From CF-118 sp035934385 (GTDB lineage: Bacteria; Chloroflexota; Dormibacteria; Dormibacterales; Dormibacteraceae): DNA of 64,000 nucleotides. Below the pieces are notes generated by a model, which was not told the DNA's origin, ran no database searches, and saw nothing but the letters and a program-made list of their open reading frames with translations. This document shows, piece by piece, positions 16,934-25,023 of this stretch (position 1 is the stretch's first letter; each line of letters opens with the position of its first letter). The translations under genes and the position numbers were made by a program. The stretch spans positions 53,291 to 117,290 of the forward strand of contig DASYXY010000068.1 of assembly GCA_035934385.1 (NCBI GenBank), given 5' to 3'.

Positions 16934-18236
16934 GGCACGTCTGGTAGCGGCACGCGACCTTCGCGATGCGGTCAGCGAGCTGCGCCTCATCCTCGCGATG
17001 GTTGCGCTCACGCTCGCCATTCCCATCGGGTGCGCCGTCGGCGTCCGGGGGCTCGCGCTTTTCGGCGGCGGCACCGCGGTGGTGAACAGGCTCTCGGTCG
17101 TGGGCGCGTTCTTCGTCGTGTTCATCCCGGCTAGCTTCTCGCTCGTCCTCGCGCTCGAATCGTTCGTCGGCGAGCGCGAACGCACGACGCTCGAGGTGCT
17201 CATCTCCACCCCGCTGAAAGAGGCCGAGATCTACGCCGGCAAGGTCGCGGCGGTGCTGGCGGTCTCGCTTGGACTCTGCTACGGCGGGCTGGCGGTGTAC
17301 TGCCTCATCGTCTTTCCTGGCCTCGGCTACTTCCCGCTCTCCGTTCTGATCGCGCTCGGGCTCTCGACCATCTGCCAGGTTGCCGCCATGGTCGCGGGCG
17401 CGGTGATCATCAGCCTCAACGCGCGCACCATGCGCGCGGCCAACGTGATGGCGTCTTTCATCATCCTGCCCATGTCGGTCGCCCTGCAGGTGGAGGCGGC
17501 GCTCATCCTTCTCGGACGGACGGAGTTCCTGTGGGGATTCGCGGGCCTGATGCTCGCGCTCGCCGCGATTCTCCTGCGGATGGGCCTCAACGGCTTTTCG
17601 CGCGAGGCACTGCTGGCGCGAGACTCGGGATTGCGCAAGCCGATGCAGCGCGCGATGAGGGCGCTACGCGCGAGCTTCGAGCGCAGGCCAGGCTTCCCGC
17701 GCCTGCTGTGGAGGCGCCGCACGGCGCTGCTCATCGCAGCCGTCGGTCTACCGGCCGGAGCGGTCGCCGGTTACATCGCAGGCATCACGGGCGCGATTCC
17801 AGGACCGGTCGTGAAGCCCGCGCTCTCCACTCTGATCGCGGCGGCCGGCGACGGGACTCAGCTGGACGAAGCGCTCGCGATCGTCAGCCACAACCTGCTG
17901 GCCATCGTCTTGGTGGCGCCTCTTGCGCTGGTCACCGCCGGCGTCAGCGGGTTCCTGCTCACCTTCCTGCCGGGGTTCCTGGTGGGCTTCGCCGCATCGC
18001 AGTCGTCGTGGTCGATCGCCCTGACAGGCATCCTTCCGAACGGCCTGGTGGAGATACCGGTCGCGATCATCGCGGGCGGGCTCGCGATCCACATCGGCGC
18101 GTCCACGATCCACATGGAGGCTTCGGGAGGCTGGACCGCGCGGGTGCTTGCCGCCGGGGCGGACTACGTGCGCGCTCTGCGCTGGCTGGTTCCGGCCATC
18201 ATCCTGGCGGCCGTTTTAGAGGTCAGGTTCGGGTAG
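16905..18236 (+). CDS. ABC-2 permease fused to a SpoIIM (DUF95) domain
   Basis: 443 residues. The N-terminal half is an ABC-2 permease with SLVLALESFVGERERTTLEVL, the usual coupling-helix region, and about six hydrophobic segments. After a basic linker (about 215-265) the C-terminal part has the SpoIIM/DUF95 pattern: SHNLLAIVL, then GFLLTFLPGFLVGFA and ILPNGLVEIPVAIIAGGLA. SpoIIM-like proteins are integral membrane proteins often next to ABC-2 genes; here they are one chain. ATG 16905 overlaps the ATPase gene. The 3' end overlaps the convergent MFS gene by 21 bases. Substrate unknown. Confidence 0.85.
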   Translation: MSWQSLDRRKARLVAARDLRDAVSELRLILAMVALTLAIPIGCAVGVRGLALFGGGTAVVNRLSVVGAFFVVFIPASFSLVLALESFVGERERTTLEVLISTPLKEAEIYAGKVAAVLAVSLGLCYGGLAVYCLIVFPGLGYFPLSVLIALGLSTICQVAAMVAGAVIISLNARTMRAANVMASFIILPMSVALQVEAALILLGRTEFLWGFAGLMLALAAILLRMGLNGFSREALLARDSGLRKPMQRAMRALRASFERRPGFPRLLWRRRTALLIAAVGLPAGAVAGYIAGITGAIPGPVVKPALSTLIAAAGDGTQLDEALAIVSHNLLAIVLVAPLALVTAGVSGFLLTFLPGFLVGFAASQSSWSIALTGILPNGLVEIPVAIIAGGLAIHIGASTIHMEASGGWTARVLAAGADYVRALRWLVPAIILAAVLEVRFG

Positions 18237-19496
18237 CGCCGGTCGCTGAAACACCGCGGGGCGAAGCAGTCGCGTCGCCACCACCACTCCGCCGGCGATC
18301 GTGGCGCCGATGGCCATCGCCCACGGCGCGCCGAAAAGCGTCGCCAGCCCGCCGGCCTGCGTCGCGCCGAGCGGGCCGACGCCGATGAGCGCCTGGGCGT
18401 ACAGGCCCATGACGCGGCCTCGCAGCCGGTCAGGCGTGAGCGTCTGGATGCGGCTGTTGGCGGTGGTCACGAAGGAGATCTGGCTGTAGCCGGCGACGAA
18501 CAGCGCCGCGGCGGACAGAAGAAAGACGCGCGAAACCGAGAAGACGAGCAGGGCGGCGACCCAAACGAGCCCGAGCCAGAACTGGCGAGCCGGGTCGGAG
18601 CCGAGCCGTGGAAAGAATGCCAGCGTCAGCGCGCCCACGAGCGCGCCGAGCCCCATCGAGGCCATTAGGAACCCGAAGCCAGAGGCACCGGCATGGAGCA
18701 CCTGGTCGGCGAACAGCGGGATGAGCGTGAGGCGGTTCATCGCGAAAAGCGAGAACACGGCGACATCGAGCAGCAGCAGACCGACCACCGGCTCGCGGAC
18801 CACGTACCCCGCGCCCTCGGCGAGTCGCTGCCGCCAGTGCTGGTCGTGATGCTCGGCCACGACCACCGGCAGGTTGCGCATCAGCAGCAGCGCCGTCACC
18901 GCGGCCAGGTAGCTGACCGAGTTGGCGAGAAAGCAAACGGGTACGCCCGCCACGCCGATGATCACGCCCGCGATCGAGGGTCCCACCACCGCGGCGCCGT
19001 TGAACACCGACGAGTTGAGCGCGATGGCGTTCATCAGGTCCTGCTTGCCGACCATCTCGACCACGAATGACTGCCGGGCTGGAACGTCGAACGCGTTCAC
19101 TGTCCCAGTGACAGCCGCCGCGATCAGCACCTCCCAGTACATCGCGTGGCCGCTCGAGCTCAGGAGGAAAAGCGCGAACGACGGAACTGTGAAAGCCGAC
19201 TGTGTGGCCAGCAGCACCGAGCGCTTGCGGTAGCGATCGGCCACGATCCCTCCGAACTGGCTGCCGAGCAGTACCGGCGTGAACTGCACGGCAAGCACCA
19301 GGCCGACGAGGAAACCGCTGTGCGTCAGCTGCAGCGCGAGCCAAGGCATGGCCACGCTCTGCATCCACGTCCCGATCGTGGAGATGATCTGGCCGGTCAG
19401 GAAGAGGCGGTAGTTCCGGTGCCGCAGCGCACCGAGCATCCGCGCGTCGCGGGCGCGCCGGCCGGCAGGTCCGGGACCACCTTCAGCGCGGCGCAT
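18216..19496 (-). CDS. MFS transporter, EntS/MFS_3-like exporter
   Basis: 426 residues, about 12 hydrophobic helices. LRHRNYRLFLTGQIISTIGTWMQ and PVLLGSQFGGIVADRYRKR are typical of the enterobactin-exporter-like MFS_3 group; DRLRGRVMGLY lies in the second half. An alternative ATG at 19439 would drop a basic 19-residue leader and would match the family N-terminus equally well. It is convergent with the SpoIIM-fusion permease and divergent from the SRPBCC gene. Substrate not deducible. Confidence 0.88.
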   Translation of the reverse strand: MRRAEGGPGPAGRRARDARMLGALRHRNYRLFLTGQIISTIGTWMQSVAMPWLALQLTHSGFLVGLVLAVQFTPVLLGSQFGGIVADRYRKRSVLLATQSAFTVPSFALFLLSSSGHAMYWEVLIAAAVTGTVNAFDVPARQSFVVEMVGKQDLMNAIALNSSVFNGAAVVGPSIAGVIIGVAGVPVCFLANSVSYLAAVTALLLMRNLPVVVAEHHDQHWRQRLAEGAGYVVREPVVGLLLLDVAVFSLFAMNRLTLIPLFADQVLHAGASGFGFLMASMGLGALVGALTLAFFPRLGSDPARQFWLGLVWVAALLVFSVSRVFLLSAAALFVAGYSQISFVTTANSRIQTLTPDRLRGRVMGLYAQALIGVGPLGATQAGGLATLFGAPWAMAIGATIAGGVVVATRLLRPAVFQRPALPEPDL

Positions 19497-19516
19497 TAGG
19501 CTGTTTGCAACCGAGC

Positions 19517-19978
19517 ATGAGCAGGATCCGCGAGAGCGTGATCATCAAGGCCCCGGCCGAGCGCGTGTGGGCGGTCGTGCAGGAGGACGTCGTGCACGCG
19601 CCGCGCTGGACGACCAACCTCGCGAAGGTCGAGAAGCTCGATGCGGGCGCGCCACGAGTCGGGACGCGATATCGCTATCACCTCGACCTCCCGGGCGGCA
19701 TCAAGGAGACGCTCGAGGTCGAACAGGACGTTTTCACCAAACCGAAGCGATGTTCCGGCCGGTTCATCAAGGGCCCGCTCAAAGGAGACTGGTCATACGC
19801 CTACGCAGAACGCAAGGATGGCACGCACGTGGTCTACGAGATGGACTTCGAGCTCACCGGTCTCCTGCGCTTTGCGGGCGGTTTGCTGTCGCGCCAGTAC
19901 GCGGAGGGCATCCGCGACAACATGACGCGGCTCAAGGAGTACATCGAGTCGGGCAAGGGGCCGAAGGCGAAGCAGTAG
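19517..19978 (+). CDS. SRPBCC-fold (START/polyketide cyclase-like) protein
   Basis: 153 residues of the SRPBCC lipid-binding-like fold: a first strand RESVIIKAPAERVWAVVQED, a WTTNL helix turn, internal beta strands and a long C-terminal helix ending in a basic tail. These proteins bind hydrophobic ligands, or act as cyclases or co-chaperones. TAGGCT at 19497-19502 would give a short leader before ATG 19517. The next gene starts almost at once, so the two probably form an operon. Confidence 0.78.
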   Translation: MSRIRESVIIKAPAERVWAVVQEDVVHAPRWTTNLAKVEKLDAGAPRVGTRYRYHLDLPGGIKETLEVEQDVFTKPKRCSGRFIKGPLKGDWSYAYAERKDGTHVVYEMDFELTGLLRFAGGLLSRQYAEGIRDNMTRLKEYIESGKGPKAKQ

Positions 19979-19979
19979 A

Positions 19980-20501
19980 TTGCTCGCCTACGTCTTCTCG
20001 CACCGGCCCGCATCCGGGGCGGACGTGCACGCTTACGAGGACTCGCTGCGCCGATTCCACGCCGAGCTGGCGCGCGGCCGGCCGATCGGCTTCATCGCCT
20101 CGACGACGTACCGATTCGACGACGGCTACAGCGACTGGTACCTCGTCGAGAATTCCGCAGCGCTCGACGTCCTCAACGAGGCCGCGGTCACAGGCGCTCG
20201 CGCCGCCTCACATGACTCGGCGGCGCGCATGGCGGCCTGGGGGAGCGGCAAGCTGCTGAGCCTGGCCCAGGGCGAGGCCGGCCTGGACGCGCTCCACGAG
20301 GCTGCATTCGCGAGGCCGGCGGGCATGCAGTACAGCGAGCTGTACGCGTTGATTGAGCCCTTCTCTTCTCGCGCGGGAGCGGCGCTGTGGCGTCGGATGA
20401 TGGTGCTGGGTCCGCCGCCTGAGTTCTGCCTGGTCTCGCGCGCTCCTGTTCAGCTGCCGGCCGATCTGTCGCCCGAGGTCCGCGTCCGGAGAACGGTCTA
20501 G
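19980..20501 (+). CDS. Conserved-looking protein of unknown function
   Basis: 173 residues starting with TTG 19980, one base after the SRPBCC stop. It opens with LAYVFSHRPASGADVHAYEDSLRRFH and contains YRFDDGYSDWYLVEN and GMQYSELYALIEPF, giving the look of an alpha/beta ferredoxin-like (dimeric alpha-beta barrel) enzyme such as an EthD or ABM-type protein. There is no signal peptide or membrane segment. It overlaps the convergent gene by four bases. The fold is a guess. Confidence 0.7.
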   Translation: MLAYVFSHRPASGADVHAYEDSLRRFHAELARGRPIGFIASTTYRFDDGYSDWYLVENSAALDVLNEAAVTGARAASHDSAARMAAWGSGKLLSLAQGEAGLDALHEAAFARPAGMQYSELYALIEPFSSRAGAALWRRMMVLGPPPEFCLVSRAPVQLPADLSPEVRVRRTV

Positions 20502-20962
20502 AGGTGCCCGAACGGGAGCAGCTCGAGCTGCTCGAAGCGATCCTGCACGGCCTTGCGCAGCTCGGCGGACAGGATCTTCAGGCGTTCCTCGGCGTTGCGG
20601 TCGCCAAGCGCCAGCCCGCGCAGGCGCCGCAGCGTGTTCTGCATCGCGTAAAGGCCGGACGCCTCGTCGGTCGCGAGCTTCGCGGCCGCGGAGCGCAGCT
20701 CGCGTGCGATCTCGTCCTGGCCGTGCGCCCGCAGCCACGTCGCGAGTCGTGTGGCGGAGGCGAGCACTCGCTGCGTCTTGGGGTTCAGGCCTGACACTGC
20801 GGGCTCTTTCGTGCGAGGCGCCTGCAGCGCCGCGAACGGATTGCGGGAGCGTCGTAAGCCGCGCATGCGGCGGACGATGCCCATCGTTTGCGGACCGAGA
20901 ATGACGAGGACGCCCGCCACAATCAGCAGACCGGCGACGACCCCGACCACAGCATCCAGCAT
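20498..20962 (-). CDS. Single-pass membrane protein with helical cytoplasmic part
   Basis: 154 residues. One N-terminal hydrophobic helix (about 4-26) is followed by a basic stretch (RRMRGLRRSR) and then about 90 residues of charged amphipathic helix (TRLATWLRAHGQDEIARELRS). No family recognised. ATG 20962 lies 31 bases from the divergent SDR start, with a -10-like TAGAGA six bases upstream. Confidence 0.72.
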   Translation of the reverse strand: MLDAVVGVVAGLLIVAGVLVILGPQTMGIVRRMRGLRRSRNPFAALQAPRTKEPAVSGLNPKTQRVLASATRLATWLRAHGQDEIARELRSAAAKLATDEASGLYAMQNTLRRLRGLALGDRNAEERLKILSAELRKAVQDRFEQLELLPFGHL

Positions 20963-20968
20963 CTGGAG

Positions 20969-20978
20969 TCTCTAGGGT
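20969..20978. promoter_or_regulatory. Compact divergent promoter with overlapping -10 boxes
   Basis: TAGAGA on the minus strand (20974-20969) and TAGGGT on the plus strand (20973-20978) share bases and point away from each other. They serve the membrane protein (start 20962) and the SDR (start 20994). Confidence 0.45.
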
Positions 20979-20993
20979 ACGCTGCGCAGAAGT

Positions 20994-21776
20994 ATGGCGG
21001 CCACCAACAAACGGATCGCCGTGGTGACTGGCGCGTCATCGGGCATCGGGGCCGCAACCGCACGCGCCCTTGCGAAGAGTGGATACACGGTGGTCGGCGG
21101 CGCACGCCGGGTCGACCGCGTGACTAAAGCGGTCGGGGCCTCAGGCCTGGCGCTCGAGCTCGACGTCACCGACGAGAAGAGCGTCGACCGGTTCGTCGGC
21201 GAGGTGAGGAAACGATTCGGGAGGATCGACGTCCTCGTTAACAACGCGGGCGGCGCGCTGGGCCTCGAACCTCTCGAAAAGACGAAGAACGAGGACTGGA
21301 CAGGCATGTGGAAGGTCAACGTCTTCGGCCTCATGCTGGTGACGCGCGCGTGCATGCCGCTACTCCGCAAAGCGAAGGTGGGGCACATCGTCAACATCGG
21401 CTCGATCGCCGGTTTCGAGACGTACAAAGGTGGCGCCGGCTACACGTCGGTCAAGCACGCGGTGCGCGCCATCTCGCGCACGCTGCGGCTGGAGCTTAAC
21501 GGCGAGCCGATCCGGGTCACCGAGATCGACCCCGGACTCGTCGAAACCGAGTTCAGCGTCGTCCGCTTCAAGGGCGACCGCGCCGCGGCGAAAGCCGTCT
21601 ACACGGGCCTCAAGCCGCTGACCGCGGAGGATGTCGCGGAATGCGTGCTCTTCGCCGTGACCCGACCGCCGCATGTCGACATCGACGAGATAGTCGTGCG
21701 TCCGGTCGCGCAGGCCACTACTTTCCAGGTGAGCCGCAGTCCAGGGGTCCCCGCGAACTCACGCCGTAGGCTCTGA
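20994..21776 (+). CDS. Short-chain dehydrogenase/reductase
   Basis: 260 residues, a classical SDR: TGASSGIGAAT cofactor loop, DVTD, NNAGG, NIGSIAG catalytic Ser strand, and the catalytic Tyr and Lys in GYTSVKHAV (Y-x3-K). The arrangement resembles the YdfG / serine 3-dehydrogenase-like clade using NADP. The C-terminal 25 residues are extra and hydrophilic. The substrate cannot be inferred, and the neighbours give no pathway. Confidence 0.9.
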   Translation: MAATNKRIAVVTGASSGIGAATARALAKSGYTVVGGARRVDRVTKAVGASGLALELDVTDEKSVDRFVGEVRKRFGRIDVLVNNAGGALGLEPLEKTKNEDWTGMWKVNVFGLMLVTRACMPLLRKAKVGHIVNIGSIAGFETYKGGAGYTSVKHAVRAISRTLRLELNGEPIRVTEIDPGLVETEFSVVRFKGDRAAAKAVYTGLKPLTAEDVAECVLFAVTRPPHVDIDEIVVRPVAQATTFQVSRSPGVPANSRRRL

Positions 21777-21797
21777 GTTCGTGGGGTTTAAGGCCTG

Positions 21798-21932
21798 ATG
21801 TCGATCTTCAGCAACTTGAGGGCGGGCAACTACTCGCCGCCCGAGCGCGCTCGCCGCATCGCCAGCAACGTCTGGCGAAAGATCGTGACTCGCAAGGCTT
21901 GCTGTGGAAACTACGGCGATCCGGGTTGTTGA
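21798..21932 (+). CDS. Small protein with Cys-rich C-terminus
   Basis: A 44-residue ORF. It starts MSIFSNLRAG, carries a PPERARRIASNVWRKIV basic helix and ends CCGNYGDPGC, giving three Cys in a compact Gly/Pro-rich tail. It lies 21 bases after the SDR stop on the same strand. The composition is unlike random high-GC sequence (balanced helix plus Cys tail), and the ending looks like a conserved motif. Function unknown; metal binding or redox is a guess. Confidence 0.6.
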   Translation: MSIFSNLRAGNYSPPERARRIASNVWRKIVTRKACCGNYGDPGC

Positions 21933-21992
21933 ATGACGGTCGCGGAGGCCCGTGCGGCCGGCCTGATCAGGTAGCGATGAAAGGCTGACCGG

Positions 21993-22388
21993 TCACTCGT
22001 AATAGTTGCCGGCGAACTCGATCCAGCCGGGGTCGGGGCATCCGCTCGACGTGGTGGCGTGCGTGCAGTGAACGCCGGCGCGGGGCCCGGGGTCGATGTA
22101 GAGCTGGCCGTGGATGATCAGCGAGTCGCCGACGTGGGCTGGCACGGAGGGCGCCAGGCTCGTGTTGTGGTCGATCTCGAGCATGTCGCCGGCAGGATCC
22201 TTCACCTCGAAGCGCTCATGCCCGCCCGACTCGGCCGGCTCGGTGAGGATCACCGCGTCAAACGTCACCTCGGCGCCGCTGGTGCCGTTGACAAGGTCCT
22301 GGTGCAGCCCTTGATCGTCAGGCTGATCCCGCTCGCCGCAGCCTGCGATGAGCAGCAGCAAGGCGAGGCCGACGGCGACCCGTCTCAC
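21993..22388 (-). CDS. DUF3465-type lipoprotein
   Basis: 131 residues. A signal peptide with lipobox (LLLIAGC, Cys17) indicates an exported, lipid-anchored protein. The mature part has the DUF3465 pattern: GHERFEVKD, LEIDHNTSLAP, VGDSLIIHGQLY, and a C-terminal GVHCTH...PGWIEFAGNYYE. The role of the family is unknown; the fold is an OB-like beta barrel. It overlaps hisA by four bases on the same strand and is the downstream member of that pair. Confidence 0.82.
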   Translation of the reverse strand: MRRVAVGLALLLLIAGCGERDQPDDQGLHQDLVNGTSGAEVTFDAVILTEPAESGGHERFEVKDPAGDMLEIDHNTSLAPSVPAHVGDSLIIHGQLYIDPGPRAGVHCTHATTSSGCPDPGWIEFAGNYYE

Positions 22389-23089
22389 AACGCGAGCGCG
22401 TCCTCCAGAAGGACCTTGCCTTCGTACAGCGACCGGCCGAGGATCACGGCCGTGGCGTCGGCCTCTCGGACTGCGCGGAGGTCATCCAGCGACGAGATGC
22501 CGCCGGAGTACTGAATCGGCAGGCGGCTCATGCCGCGCACGCGTGCCAGCGTCTCGAGGTCGGGTCCGGCCATCGTGCCGTCGCGGTCGGTCGCGGTGAG
22601 GATGAGGCCCGCCAGCGGTAGCGCGTCCCAGCGTGCTATCAGGTCGTGGATGTCGATCGCCTCCGTCTCGAGCCAGCCCGCGACAGCCGGCCGGCCGTCG
22701 CGGATGTCGAGAGCCGCCATCACCTGACCGGCGTGCTTGCGCGCGCACTCGGCGAGAAGCTCCGGCTCGCGTACAGCCGCCGTGCCCATCACCACCGCGG
22801 TCGCGCCCATGGCCAGCCAGGCGTCGATCTGCGCGGAGCTGCGGATGCCGCCCGCGACCTGCACCGTGATGCTGCTCGAGGCGATCAGCGACTCGATGAC
22901 CCCGCGGTTGTCCCCGCTGGACCGGGCCGCGTCCAGGTCGACGACGTGCACGCGCTGGGCGCCGGCCCGCTCGAAGTCGACGGTCATCGCGGCCGGGTCA
23001 TCCGAGTAGGTGGTCGGCTGTTCGAAGTCGCCCTGCCACAGGCGCACGCACTTGCCGCCCAGGATGTCGATCGCAGGGATCACGAACAC
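22385..23089 (-). CDS. hisA: Phosphoribosyl-ProFAR isomerase HisA (or PriA)
   Basis: 234 residues, a (beta/alpha)8 barrel. Asp8 in IPAIDILGGKCVRLWQGD is the catalytic base. The two phosphate-binding loops are VAGGIRS and YSGGISS, and ALDIRDGR holds the second acidic residue. It isomerises ProFAR in histidine synthesis. In actinobacteria the homologue PriA also does the TrpF step; I cannot separate the two from this sequence. No other his gene is adjacent (hisC is 32 kb away), so his genes are dispersed. Confidence 0.9.
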   Translation of the reverse strand: MFVIPAIDILGGKCVRLWQGDFEQPTTYSDDPAAMTVDFERAGAQRVHVVDLDAARSSGDNRGVIESLIASSSITVQVAGGIRSSAQIDAWLAMGATAVVMGTAAVREPELLAECARKHAGQVMAALDIRDGRPAVAGWLETEAIDIHDLIARWDALPLAGLILTATDRDGTMAGPDLETLARVRGMSRLPIQYSGGISSLDDLRAVREADATAVILGRSLYEGKVLLEDALAL

Positions 23090-23118
23090 GGCTCTATGTT
23101 GCCGTGCGGGATGCCTCT

Positions 23119-23610
23119 TTAGCGATAGTTGGTGAACTGAAGCGGGACGGGGATGTCGTCCGCCTCGCGCAGCGTCTTGATGACCAGCTGCAAGGTGTCC
23201 TTGTCCTTGCTCACGACCCGGAGCTGGTCGCCCTGGATGCGCACCTGCAACTTCGCCGATACGTTCTGGATCCGCTTGCGCAGGTCGCGCGCGATCTCGT
23301 CGGTGATGCCGGCGTTGAGCATCACCTCGACCTGGCCGCGACCCTTGCCGACGCTCTTCGGATCGCCCGCCTTGAACAGCTTTGGCGACAGCTGCCGTCG
23401 CGCCGCCTTCTCTCGCAGCACCTGCATGGCCGCCTTAGCCCGCTCCTCGCTCGCGGACTCGATCACGATCGTGCCGTCGCGCCGGTCGTAGACCGTCTGT
23501 GTGTCTTTGAAGTCGAACCGCGTGGCCACCTCGCGGCGCGCCTGGTCGAGCGCGTTGGTCAGCTCCTGCGCGTCGAACTGGGAGACGACGTCGAACGAGT
23601 ACTCAGCCAC
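23119..23610 (-). CDS. yajQ: YajQ-family nucleotide-binding protein
   Basis: 163 residues matching YajQ/UPF0234 throughout: SFDVVSQFDAQELTNALDQARREVATRFDFK at the N-terminus (given here as the diagnostic start), FDFKDT, and the C-terminal VRIQGDQLRVVSKDKDTLQ. Family members bind cyclic di-GMP or RNA and affect transcription. A GGDEF cyclase is encoded in the window at 60886. It overlaps the preceding minus-strand gene by eight bases. Confidence 0.93.
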   Translation of the reverse strand: MAEYSFDVVSQFDAQELTNALDQARREVATRFDFKDTQTVYDRRDGTIVIESASEERAKAAMQVLREKAARRQLSPKLFKAGDPKSVGKGRGQVEVMLNAGITDEIARDLRKRIQNVSAKLQVRIQGDQLRVVSKDKDTLQLVIKTLREADDIPVPLQFTNYR

Positions 23611-23980
23611 TCGCGTTGAAGATGGCGATCACGCCGGCCACGACGGCCGCGGCCGCCAGCCCCACCGCGACCAGCGAGCTCAGGGCGAAGACGATGCCGA
23701 TGCCCGCGGTCGCCTCGTCGAGCGGCTCGAACGGCGGCTTGCCGAAAGGGTCGGGACCGTAGTCGAGGTCGTCGATGCCGGCGGCGTGTGCACGCTCGCT
23801 TAGCTCATCGAGGATCGGCTTACCGCCCGAGGGCAGCGGTTTCGAGCTGAGCGCCTGGAGCGCCGACTTCAGGTTGTCGCGCGTGCGGCCCAGCTCCGTC
23901 ACGACCAGGTCCAGCGTCTCCGTGGCGGCGGCCGTCGGGTGCTCGCGCCGGAGGTCTGCGACGATGTCGTAAAGGGTCAC
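23603..23980 (-). CDS. Tail-anchored hypothetical protein
   Basis: 125 residues, cytoplasmic for about 90 residues with a helical first half (TLYDIVADLRREHPTAAATETLDLV), then a Pro/Gly-rich middle and one C-terminal hydrophobic helix (about 97-121). Translation is coupled to yajQ by an eight-base overlap. The start is GTG at 23980 with GAGAG upstream. No family recognised. Confidence 0.65.
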   Translation of the reverse strand: MTLYDIVADLRREHPTAAATETLDLVVTELGRTRDNLKSALQALSSKPLPSGGKPILDELSERAHAAGIDDLDYGPDPFGKPPFEPLDEATAGIGIVFALSSLVAVGLAAAAVVAGVIAIFNASG

Positions 23981-23993
23981 TGGTCTCTCTTCA

Positions 23994-24008
23994 TATCAGA
24001 TCCTGATA
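23994..24008. promoter_or_regulatory. 15-bp palindrome between divergent genes, putative operator
   Basis: TATCAG-ATC-CTGATA is a perfect inverted repeat in the 65-base gap between the tail-anchored protein (minus) and ilvE (plus). No regulator gene is adjacent, so the factor is unknown. Confidence 0.45.
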
Positions 24009-24045
24009 GGTGCCGGTTGGGCGGCCACCCGTAGACTTATTTTGG

Positions 24046-25011
24046 ATGGGCTTGGAAACCAGAACCAGGGTCGGCGCCAAGAAGGCCGAGGTCCACCCGA
24101 ACACCTGGGTTTACTTCGAAGGCGAGTTTGCCCGGTATCACGACGTCAAGCTCGGGCTCATGACACACGCCCTGCATTACGGCACCGGCTGCTTCGAGGG
24201 CATCCGTGCGTACTGGAATGCGAGGCAGGAACAGCTGCACCTGCTGAAAGCGCCGGCACACTACGAACGCATGCGGCGCAACGCGAACGTGCTGCGCATG
24301 ACGCTCCCGCACACCACCGAGGAGCTGGTGGAAGTCACAGTCGAGCTTCTCCGCCGCAACCAGTTCAAGTCGGACACCTACGTGCGCCCGCTGCTGTATG
24401 CCGCGAGTGAGGAAATCGGCGTGCGTTTCCACAACCTCAGGCAAGGCTTCTTCATCTATGCGATCCCGTTCGGCAACTACGTGGAGATCGAGGCCGGCAT
24501 CCGCTGCATGGTGAGCAGCTGGCGGCGCGTGCCCGACGAGGCGCTTCCCGCGCGCGCCAAGGTGACGGGTGCGTACGCCCAGTCGGCGCTCGCCAAGACC
24601 GAAGCGGTCGAGGCCGGCTACGACGAAGCGATCGTGCTGACCATCGACGGCCACGTATCCGAGGGCTCGGCCGAGAACCTCTTCATGTACAAGGACGGCG
24701 TCTTCGTGACACCGCCGGTCACGGACGACATCCTCGAAGGTGTGACGCGCGAGTTGATCATGGGCATGATCCGTGAAGAGCTTGGCAAGACCGTGATCGA
24801 GCGCAGCATCGACCGCACCGAGCTCTACACGTGCGAGGAGCTGCTACTGTGCGGCACGGGCGCACAGATATCGCCCGTGGTCGAGGTGGATCGAAGGCTC
24901 GTGGGCAGCGGCCGCGTCGGCGAGTTTACCCAGGAGCTGCAGAGCATCTACTTCGGCGCCGTCCGCGGCGAGTCGCCGAAGCACAAGGACTGGACAATTC
25001 CGGTCTACTAG
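24046..25011 (+). CDS. ilvE: Branched-chain amino acid aminotransferase
   Basis: 321 residues, fold type IV PLP enzyme. The PLP Lys is K172 in RAKVTGAYAQS. GCFEGIRAYW, the SEGSAENLFMYKDG strand and GVTRELIM are all family signatures. It performs the last step of Leu/Ile/Val synthesis. ATG 24046 sits eight bases after TAGACT (24032-24037) with no Shine-Dalgarno, so the mRNA is probably leaderless. GTG-type upstream starts in frame precede the -10 box and are rejected. Confidence 0.93.
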   Translation: MGLETRTRVGAKKAEVHPNTWVYFEGEFARYHDVKLGLMTHALHYGTGCFEGIRAYWNARQEQLHLLKAPAHYERMRRNANVLRMTLPHTTEELVEVTVELLRRNQFKSDTYVRPLLYAASEEIGVRFHNLRQGFFIYAIPFGNYVEIEAGIRCMVSSWRRVPDEALPARAKVTGAYAQSALAKTEAVEAGYDEAIVLTIDGHVSEGSAENLFMYKDGVFVTPPVTDDILEGVTRELIMGMIREELGKTVIERSIDRTELYTCEELLLCGTGAQISPVVEVDRRLVGSGRVGEFTQELQSIYFGAVRGESPKHKDWTIPVY

Positions 25012-25023
25012 CCGCGTCGCCCG

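Noticed and set aside
21962..21971. CCTGATCAGG palindrome in the gap before the DUF3465 gene
   Set aside because: Ten bases, flanked by other short GC palindromes; expected by chance in this composition and not linked to a regulator.
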